Part shown: positions 53,039-61,000 of the stretch, piece by piece
Layout: each line of letters starts with the position of its first letter
How positions within the stretch are numbered: position 1 is the first letter of the stretch
Assembly (NCBI RefSeq): GCF_014694315.1
Contig: NZ_JAAOXD010000004.1
Coordinates: forward strand, 1-64,000
DNA from: Arthrobacter ipis
GTDB lineage: Bacteria; Actinomycetota; Actinomycetes; Actinomycetales; Micrococcaceae
Length of the DNA stretch: 64,000 nucleotides
Direction: 5' to 3'
Translations under genes and position numbers: made by a program
Notes under the pieces: model-generated
What the model was told of the DNA's origin: nothing
The model's input: only the letters and a program-made list of their open reading frames with translations
Databases searched by the model: none

Positions 53039-54680
53039 CGTCCCAGTCGCGTCGTTCCATTGGCTTCCAGTCCGGTTCCTTAACAGGAAGGGCAAGGCGG
53101 GCGAAACCCCCTGTGAGCACAGGCCAGCGCGAGACGCGGAATGACTGACTCATTCCGCGGCCATCGGTGATATTGACGCGCCCCTCCGTGGACATGACAA
53201 AGCGCACACCATCATAGCCAAAGGCCACCTTTAGTCCGGGCACATCGGTCTCCTTATGCCGCAGATCGACCGGCGTTCCGTCCATCGCATAGACAGCGAG
53301 GCGGCCGTACCCGGATGATGGCAATGATCGAGCTGAATCGCGATTGACCGCGGTGGCACCGTTTGGCCACTCGTACCTGAGCCGGTCCCGGCTCTGTGCC
53401 TCCCACGACTCGTAAAGCTTCGTGTGTGCCCGGTAGAGCGGAACACGGGTCACGTTCCCGCCTCGCGCCGAGAACTCGAGCACGAAGTCGAAGGCGGGAC
53501 GATGCAGATTCACCTGTTCATAGGAGGTATTCTCGGCAAGGCCCGCCACGATCGCCTCCCGCGCACCGTTCGTGCCAGGGAAGGTGTGAACCCTGGCGTT
53601 GGGTAGCTTTCGGCTAAGGAACTTCTCCACCGCGGAGGCGCGACTCATGCCCCCGGCAAGGAGAACGTGATCAACCTTTGAGGTGAGGCCCTCCTCCGAA
53701 ATCTGGCGCAGGGCAGCTGTGACCACACCTTCTGCGCGGGTCAAGTACGACCCGCGCAGAGTCGAGAGGATGAGGGACCAGGCGCGTTCCAGTTGCGGAC
53801 GCATGGCATCCTCCAGCTGCTCGCGGGTGTAGCGCAGGCTGGGCAGGTTGCCGGCCTGATAGCCGACATGCACCTGCGTCTCCTGGTATATCGAGAGGTC
53901 AACCTTTGCCTCAGCCGCTGCGCGCATCAGATAAGCCCTCGCAAGATCAGCGTCGGGCAACGCCTCGAGCTCGAGTCCTTGGTCGCGGAGAGCGACCTCC
54001 AGGTCGGCGACGATCGTTCCGTCGAGCACGTCGCCGGCCTCGTTGAGGCCGTCTGAGGCGAGGACGTAGATTTCAGGGTCTCTGAGCGGGCCGGTCGTGA
54101 CGTCAAGGACGGCGACGTCGAGCGTGCCTCCGCCCATATCGAACACGAGCACGCGCTCTCCGTCGAAGTACTCCCTCTGTTGCGTTCGCCAGCCGATCCA
54201 GTTCAGTCCAGCGGCGATCGGCTCATCAATCAGAGTCGAGGGGCCGACGTTGAACCCCGCCGTCTCGGCGAGGCCGAGCAACCGTTCCCGCTGATCCCCA
54301 TCCCACATTGCAGGGCAGCCGAGCCGCGTGACTCCTTTATCGGAGATGGGGAGCCGATCAGCGCGGGCACGGTTCGCGATCTCGCGAAGGACCGCGCCGA
54401 TCACCTCGTCGGCGTCGCGTTCAATGGAGCCATCCCCGCTTCGCGCGACTACCGCGCGTCCTGTGATGCAGCGTTTGACTGAAGTGATCAGAGCGGCGGG
54501 ATTGTGAGTCAGTGCGTCCTCGCCGACCACCAAGGCGTCACCGCTGACCGCAGCAGCGGAGGGCATCCACGATTCGGCATGACCGATTGGGACTACCGTC
54601 GGCCTGCCCGCCGGCAGGCTCTCGGCGATCAGTGTCGTGCTCGTGCCAAAGTCGACACCCAGAAACTGTTCTCGAGCCAC
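53031..54680 (-). CDS. Hsp70/DnaK-like ATPase
   Basis: 549 residues with a complete actin-fold ATPase: FLGVDFGTSTTLIAE (phosphate 1, about 6-20), VLVFDMGGGTLDVAVLDV (phosphate 2, about 190), DHVLLAGGMSRASAVEKFL (adenosine motif, about 330), PxFDxVLEF-like segment after. The C-terminal 190 residues do not resemble the DnaK substrate-binding domain. GTG 54680 has AGGAG 5 bases upstream. It lies 11 bp after the GrpE-like gene, so they are one operon. Stand-alone Hsp70 homologues outside the dnaK locus are usually specialised; here context suggests defence. Confidence 0.92.
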   Translation of the reverse strand: MAREQFLGVDFGTSTTLIAESLPAGRPTVVPIGHAESWMPSAAAVSGDALVVGEDALTHNPAALITSVKRCITGRAVVARSGDGSIERDADEVIGAVLREIANRARADRLPISDKGVTRLGCPAMWDGDQRERLLGLAETAGFNVGPSTLIDEPIAAGLNWIGWRTQQREYFDGERVLVFDMGGGTLDVAVLDVTTGPLRDPEIYVLASDGLNEAGDVLDGTIVADLEVALRDQGLELEALPDADLARAYLMRAAAEAKVDLSIYQETQVHVGYQAGNLPSLRYTREQLEDAMRPQLERAWSLILSTLRGSYLTRAEGVVTAALRQISEEGLTSKVDHVLLAGGMSRASAVEKFLSRKLPNARVHTFPGTNGAREAIVAGLAENTSYEQVNLHRPAFDFVLEFSARGGNVTRVPLYRAHTKLYESWEAQSRDRLRYEWPNGATAVNRDSARSLPSSGYGRLAVYAMDGTPVDLRHKETDVPGLKVAFGYDGVRFVMSTEGRVNITDGRGMSQSFRVSRWPVLTGGFARLALPVKEPDWKPMERRDWDVK

Positions 54681-54691
54681 TCCCACTCCTA

Positions 54692-56761
54692 CTAACTTCG
54701 TTCAACGAGGGCGCGCACGAGAACGATCTCATCGGCCCCCTCGCCCCATGCATATCCGATGCCCGTGACAGTCACTGGTGTGTTGGGCAGTGGCGGCTCC
54801 CCGATGACATCGTGACGCTGTGGGTCATAGGGCTCAGTCCGGCCTGGAACACCCGAGGGAGTCAGTCCCTCACGGGCGGCCATTCGCCGTACCCGCTCCC
54901 GGACGCGCTGAGCGGACTGACTGTCGGCAGCCCCGTCGACGTACGCGCAGAGCCCCGCAAAGGCGCGCATGACATCGATCCTGATCTGGCGCGACTGAGA
55001 TTCGCGAAGCTCGTTGGTGCTCGCGGCGGCCTCGCCAAGTTTTTCCTCCATGCGGTGCAGCCGGTCATCACGCAACCGCACGGCTTCCTGGGCCTTGCCG
55101 AGCAGCTCCGTCATTTCTCTCGCCTGGCGATTGAGGGCCTCTACTTGGTGAGCAAGCTCGGATATCCGTGTCTCATTCCTGAGGCGCACAAGCCAGGCCC
55201 GGCCGATGTTGTCATCCCGTAGGACTCGGTCGAACGCTCGCTGAACGTCACTTTCATCCATGACGCGGGCAAGTGCAGTAGGGGCGGCGAGCGACCTGAG
55301 TAGCTGACGCCTCGTAGTGGCTGACTCGAGCCTCTTGACCACCAAGGGCTTGACTACGGTGGACGCTATGGCATCGCTCTCGAGCGCGCTGGCCAAGGGC
55401 GTGGTGGCGACCGCAGCCAGGTCATCAAACTCCACGTCCCGCCACCACATTTCGTCGGCGAGATCTGCCGGATGATTGCGCCAGATCCACCCCAGCACGT
55501 GCGCCCTCGAGCCGCTCGCATTCAGCGGAACGGACGTGAGACGCCGGGCCACCGCAGACTTGTCCTGGAGCGCAAGATTCTTCCAGGAGTCCTGATCCAT
55601 CGCGCCTATAACGGCCGCCAGAACTCCAGCGACCCACTCACCCTTCTTGGCAGCATCTTTGGGCGTTTCCATCTCGCGGGTGGCACGAAGAACAGTGTCC
55701 AGGCTGAGGAGACCAACCGAGGGCGAACTCAACAACCTCCGAATCAGGAAGTCCTTGGCTTGCCGTAGCTCCTGGGCTCTGGCAGACGCAGAGTCAAGAC
55801 CGCGCAACTCAGCCTCTGCAGCATCTATCAGAGCGGTCGCACCCTCGGGTCCCGCCAATTGCAGTGCATCAATTGCCTTGATCGTTTTGCTGTCCCTCGG
55901 CAGGGCCTGCAGGATCAAAGCAGCTCGATCGAGCGCCGGAACGGCCGCTTGAAGCACATCCTCAGACAGTGAGCCCACCGCGAGCCCAGCTGCCAAAGGA
56001 TTTCGCATGGCACTGCCCAGTACCCCAGCCCAGTTCTCAGGCAGTTGGCCTGAGACTGAAGTCGCGCGGACGAGTTCGACAGCCGGGTGCATTTGCCTGT
56101 CCTCAGCACTGTGTGCGCTGCCTCGGCCCTTGTTGGTAGTTTCTGAGTTCACTGCCCCGCCGATAGCGCCATCGGCCACTTGCGGAGCAGCGTCAGCGCG
56201 TCGCTCGGCGCTACCGGCCTCGGGTTTCACCGTCACGGTGTTCTCGTCCCTGGTTGTCCGTTCGCCAATGTGGGCGGCTATGTCGGCCGAAACTGCATCG
56301 AGCGGAGCCTGCCCCACCCAGGTGTACTCGAGGCTCGCGCCCTTACCCGATGTCTTAATATTCTCGTTCGTCTCGAAAGTCGGGCGAGCCCGCTTCCACA
56401 GAGCGCTGACATCCCCGGTGAAGGCTTCCTTGACGCGCGCGATGAGGTCTTTGCTAGACGTTGGCTTCGATGAGTCGAGAAGGGCGAACGCGAAAGCCTG
56501 TGCAGGCGACGAGCGCACGAGCTCTGAGGTGCCAATCGGGTCGACGAACTTTCGATGGCGTAGCCCACCAGTCGCGGTGGCAAGCAGTATGTGATCCTCA
56601 TCAACACCGAGTCGTACATCATCGGTTGACCCGTCACTCCAAAGAACAGTGACCTCAGAACCCCTGTGGGCGACGAGGCGTCCCTCTCGGAGGACCACCC
56701 GAGATTTCCTATCGAGGTCTATGACCACCTGAGGCGCTTTCACCCGCGTTATTCTATCCAC
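54692..56761 (-). CDS. Large protein with a GrpE-like C-terminus
   Basis: 689 residues. The N-terminus looks like a small beta domain (VVIDLDRKSRVVLREGRLV, RGSEVTVLWSDGS), followed by an acidic/low-complexity linker (about 150-220) and a long helical domain of unknown family. A coiled coil at about 555-610 (LRDDRLHRMEEKLGEAAAS) leads into a C-terminal module that resembles GrpE: a helix pair, then EPYDPQRHDVIGEPPLPNT (cf. FDPxxHEAV) and TGIGYAWGEGADEIVLVRAL (cf. GYxxxDRVLRPA). It is the first gene of the operon with the Hsp70. The GrpE similarity is my reading and gives it a nucleotide-exchange role. GTG 56761 lacks a clear ribosome-binding site. Confidence 0.8.
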   Translation of the reverse strand: MDRITRVKAPQVVIDLDRKSRVVLREGRLVAHRGSEVTVLWSDGSTDDVRLGVDEDHILLATATGGLRHRKFVDPIGTSELVRSSPAQAFAFALLDSSKPTSSKDLIARVKEAFTGDVSALWKRARPTFETNENIKTSGKGASLEYTWVGQAPLDAVSADIAAHIGERTTRDENTVTVKPEAGSAERRADAAPQVADGAIGGAVNSETTNKGRGSAHSAEDRQMHPAVELVRATSVSGQLPENWAGVLGSAMRNPLAAGLAVGSLSEDVLQAAVPALDRAALILQALPRDSKTIKAIDALQLAGPEGATALIDAAEAELRGLDSASARAQELRQAKDFLIRRLLSSPSVGLLSLDTVLRATREMETPKDAAKKGEWVAGVLAAVIGAMDQDSWKNLALQDKSAVARRLTSVPLNASGSRAHVLGWIWRNHPADLADEMWWRDVEFDDLAAVATTPLASALESDAIASTVVKPLVVKRLESATTRRQLLRSLAAPTALARVMDESDVQRAFDRVLRDDNIGRAWLVRLRNETRISELAHQVEALNRQAREMTELLGKAQEAVRLRDDRLHRMEEKLGEAAASTNELRESQSRQIRIDVMRAFAGLCAYVDGAADSQSAQRVRERVRRMAAREGLTPSGVPGRTEPYDPQRHDVIGEPPLPNTPVTVTGIGYAWGEGADEIVLVRALVERS

Positions 56762-57184
56762 AGCACCGGCTTCATCCCGACCTTAGCGATCAGTTCGACG
56801 AGCGCGTGCGCTGGAACGTCTTTCGTCGCCGACCATACCTCCGCGGTGCTGCTGGCAGGTGAAGCGGCGTACCTGGTCCCGACGCTTAACGTGCCGGCGG
56901 TTTAAGACTGCGGCGGCAATGATCAGGACGACGGCGGAAGCGCCGGGGAGGAGATGCTGCAGCTTGATGGCCGCGGGTTGAGCTGACGCAGGCGATGCAG
57001 AAACTGTGGTGGGACAATTCACAGCTGCACCAAAAGCTTCAAATCGCGGTGTTACAGCGGCTAACGACTTCTTCTCAGTATTGGCGCAGGAACACGGCAG
57101 CATTGGATCAAGACAGGCTTTGCCTATGAGATCACATGGGACGATTTACGCACCAAGACATACGCATCGAGCATGGGGACACCG
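56762..57184. other. Gap with no convincing gene (423 bp)
   Basis: The region between the GrpE-like operon and a frameshifted gene. A 106-codon minus frame at 56783-57103 contains one hydrophobic stretch (LLPGASAVVLIIAAAVL) followed by basic residues (RRHVKRRD), as in a membrane anchor remnant, but lacks a ribosome-binding site and codon bias. The promoter of the GrpE-like operon should lie here. I see no repeat or RNA gene. Confidence 0.5.
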
Positions 57185-57852
57185 ATGACCTTCGACTTCC
57201 ACTCCGATACTCCGGCCGGCAAGGACCCCGACTCCTTCAGTCCTGCCCTGCGGAAGTACCACCAACTGCTGTGGAGCAAGGAGTTGCCCGCCGGCCCGCA
57301 CTTCGACCTGACAATGGAACCCCGCGCATACCTCGTGCACCGATCCTCGTCCGGTGTTTTCTTCCTCCCAGCGACGCCATCACCACCAGGCTGCGAAGGA
57401 AGGCATGGAACGTCATCCGTGACATACCGGAAGACGACCTACCCGAGTACCTCGGCTACACCCCCGGAAGCACGCTCGTGTTTCCAGGCAACAGGATCGG
57501 CAGAAAGCCGACGATTATTGGTGCACGCGGACTCCATCCCAGGATTGCCGATCGCTTCGACCTGACACTGGAGTGCATCCGCCGCCACTATCTTGGCGAG
57601 CCGAGCCCCCTCGCAGATGTCCTGCTCAGATATGCCGAATTCTTCGCACTGTTCAGGGACTTCGCCGGGTACGTCAAGTTCTTTTTACTGGAAGACCTCG
57701 TGGAGGATGACGGCAAGGCCATCCGGTTCTTCCACTCGTTCGCCGACTTCAGCACACCAGCCGTTCCAAAAAACCGTGACGAATACCTCGAGTATCTACG
57801 GCTCAGCAACGCATTCGTCTCCGCCCGCAATCGAAGGATCGACGAAGCTTGA
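57185..57852 (+). pseudogene. Frameshifted unknown gene (two-frame reading)
   Basis: One protein is encoded in two frames. Frame A from ATG 57185 gives MTFDFHSDTPAGKDPDSFSP...HFDLTMEPRAYLVHRSSSG; near 57365 continuity passes to frame B (LPPSDAITTRLRRKAWNVIRDIPEDDLPEYLGYTPGS...), which continues to 57852. The composite, about 222 residues, resembles an uncharacterised actinobacterial family (I recall it as DUF6994, not checked). A single indel near 57350-57375 explains it; a sequencing error is as likely as a true mutation. Confidence 0.75.
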
Positions 57853-58056
57853 AGGCCGGATTGCACGATAAACGGGAAGTCCTTCGGAGGGCCGTAAGGG
57901 CGTCAAACCTTGGTTCGAGCCGTAACTTACGGGCTTGCTGACCCCTGAGCGGGGCAGAACCAGCAAAACATGCAGGATTGTCAGTGCCGGATGCCATTAT
58001 GGGTGGCATTGATTGAGTGACGGCGTTAATGCGAGTGCCGTAGATGGGGGAATTTG

Positions 58057-61000
58057 ATGAGTCTGTCCAACCGCGAGTATGTGGGCCGGGCGCTTGAGGC
58101 CTTGGCGGTTGGCCTTGAGCCGTACATCGCAGGAGTGCTTGGTGAGGTGGCCCCTGGGGTGGCCTGGACCAAGATCATCCAGCACAAGGACGAGAACGCC
58201 GGACGCGCTGCGCAGACATACGCGCCCACGGATCTCAGCCTGCAGCTGCGCATCATGACTGAATCCATGGGCTCACTCGGGTACCCCTTCAACCTTCCGC
58301 ACGATGCGCGTAGCCACACCTCCGAGCTGCGCCAGGCACGCAACCTTTGGGCACACAACGAGTCCTTCGACGACCCCGATACCTTCCGTACGCTGGACAC
58401 CGCAGGTCGGCTGGCCAAGGTGATCGGGCTGGACCAAACTCACAGCGAGTTGGCTGCGCTTCTCACCGAGTACCAGGACCGGTCTTCTCCGAACCACGAA
58501 CAGCCGGAAGAAGACCAGCAGGCTCTGCCCGCCGCCGTCGTGCAGCCGGACCTCCCGGGGGCAAACTCCTCAGTTGAACCTGTAGCCCATGAACCGGCGG
58601 CATCGGCTGCCCACGTTGTGGTTGAGGTGACCACAGCAGATGCACTGAGCTATGCGATGGCGCATAACGGCTTCCGCTTCGTCAGGCAGGTCAAGATCAC
58701 CAACGTTGGCGCGGAAATTCGTGGTGCCGTTGTCCATGTGGAGGCCTCCGGGCAGTCGGGGCGGATCTCCGGCGACTTCCAGCAGTACGTGGACCTGGCC
58801 GCAGGCCAGACCATCACGCTCGATGACCTCAACGTCCCAGTTCAGGCCGCCACCATGTATGAACTGGCGGACCGGCAGATGGGAAAGGTGCTGGTGACCG
58901 TCCAATCGGCAGGCGCGGATGCCGCCGTGACTGAGCTGGGCCGCTCAGAGACGGACCTGACGCTCCTGCCCGCCCAGTTGTGGATCGCCGGGCGGGGACT
59001 CGTCTCCTACGAGTTCCTGGCCGCGTACGTGCAACCGCACCATCCCAGCATTGCCAAGCTTATGTCCGAGGCCGCCGACATCCTCATGCAAACAACGGGC
59101 AGCGGCAGCTTCGACGGGTACCTCGAAGACGCGGACCGGGTTGACCAGATCGTGTTCGCCATCGCCCAGGCCATGAGCGCCCGCGACATCCGCTACAGCA
59201 TGCCACCCGCCAGCTGGGGACTGGAAGGCCAGCAGGTCCGTACGCCGGCGCAGGTCCTTGACGACCGTCTGGGCACGTGCCTCGACACCACGCTGGTCCT
59301 CGCCGCCGCATTGGAATTCTGCGGCATCAGGCCTCTGCTCTGGCTAGTGGACGGCCACGCCTTCCTTGGCTACTGGCGCGAGGAAGGCAGCCTCAGCACT
59401 GCCGCGTCCGACGACGTGCCCGAGCTGGTCAGCCTTGTACAGCGGGGCTTCATCGGCCTCGTGGAAACCACGCTCCTCACCGGCAGTCAGCCGATCTCGG
59501 CGGCCGCACTCCGCAACAGCCCGCTGAACCGTTATGTGGAAAGCGGCAATAACGAGATCAACGCGGTGACTGACATTAGGCGCGCCCGCCTCGATGGCAT
59601 CTACCCGCTGCCTGCCCGCACCACCTCCGACGCCGGAACCCACACCGTGGTCAACTACGTCCCGGAAACCAAGACTGCGCCGGCGCTGCCGAAGAAGGCA
59701 GCCTCAAGCGGAGGAACGGTCAGGACCACAACCGATGTTCCACCCCGGGTGGTCCAATGGAAGAACGCCCTGCTGGACCTGAGCCTGCGGAACAGGCTCA
59801 TCAACTTCACTGATACGGCCCGGTTCCCACTGGCAGTGCCCACGGCATGGATGGGCGCGTTCGAGGACCTCATCAGCAAGGGCACGTCCGTCAGCCTGCT
59901 ACCGTCCAACCAGATCAGCGCCATCCACCAGGAGCGCGGCGTCCGCTTCGGCAAGGACCTTCCCCAAGACGAACTCGCGGACCTGCTCAGCTCCAAAAAG
60001 TCGGTGTTTGCCGAGGTCAGCGAAGACGGCTACAACGCCAAGATGCGCGGCCTCGCCTACAAGGCGAAGACCCAGTCAGAGGAAACCGGAGCCAACAACC
60101 TCTACCTGGCCCTCGGCAGCCTGATGTGGGAGCTGGACGGCCGGGCGCTTCGGTCCCCGCTGGTTCTGGTCCCGGTGAAACTGACTTCCGCAGGAAAAAA
60201 CGGTCTGTACCGGGTCACTCTGGATGAGACCGGCCAGTCGACGCCAAACTATTGCCTCCTCGAGAAGCTGGCCCAGTCTCACGACCTGCGCATCCCCGGC
60301 CTTGCCGAGCCGGAGGAAGACGGTTTTGGGATCGATCTGGACGCTGCCTTTGATGCAGTCCGGGCCGCCGTTTCGGCCAAGGGCCTCGCCTTCAGGGTGG
60401 AAAACACCGTGGACCTGTCCATGTTGCAGTTCGCCAAGTTCCGGCTGTGGAAGGACCTTGACGAGAACTGGAGGGAGTTTACGGCCAACAGCCTGGTCAA
60501 TCACCTGATCAACACCCCCACAGAACTGTATTCAGACAGTGTTCCCGTCACGCCGGACGTTGACCTGGACGCCCTTGCGGCGCATTGTCCAATACCCGCG
60601 GATTCGTCGCAGCTGGAGGCAGTCGCGTCTGCAGTCTCCGGCCAGACGTTCGTCTTGGAAGGCCCTCCGGGCACCGGAAAGTCACAGACCATCACTAACC
60701 TCTTAACGCGCGCCATTGTTGACGGCAAACGCGTTTTGTTCGTTGCCGAGAAGCGGGCAGCACTCGATGTTGTTCAGAGGCGGCTCGACGACGTCGGGAT
60801 GGGGCCGTTCTCCCTTGACCTGCATGACAAGGGCAGCAAGCCGGCGGTAGTCAGGGCGCAGATCAAACACGCCCTGGAACTGCGCTTGTCTGCGAATCAG
60901 CAGCAGCTTGAGACCGCCTCCACCGACCTTGCCTCAGCCCGGCGTGGACTGGTCCGCTACGCCACCAACGTCCATGAGGAGAACGGCGCGCAGCTGTCCC

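Noticed and set aside
53031..56761. Housekeeping dnaK-grpE operon
   Set aside because: The Hsp70 lacks a DnaK-like substrate-binding domain, the GrpE-like part is only the end of a 689-residue protein, and no dnaJ or hspR is present.
56783..57103. 106-codon minus frame with one hydrophobic stretch
   Set aside because: No ribosome-binding site, unusual composition and no family; possible membrane-anchor remnant only.
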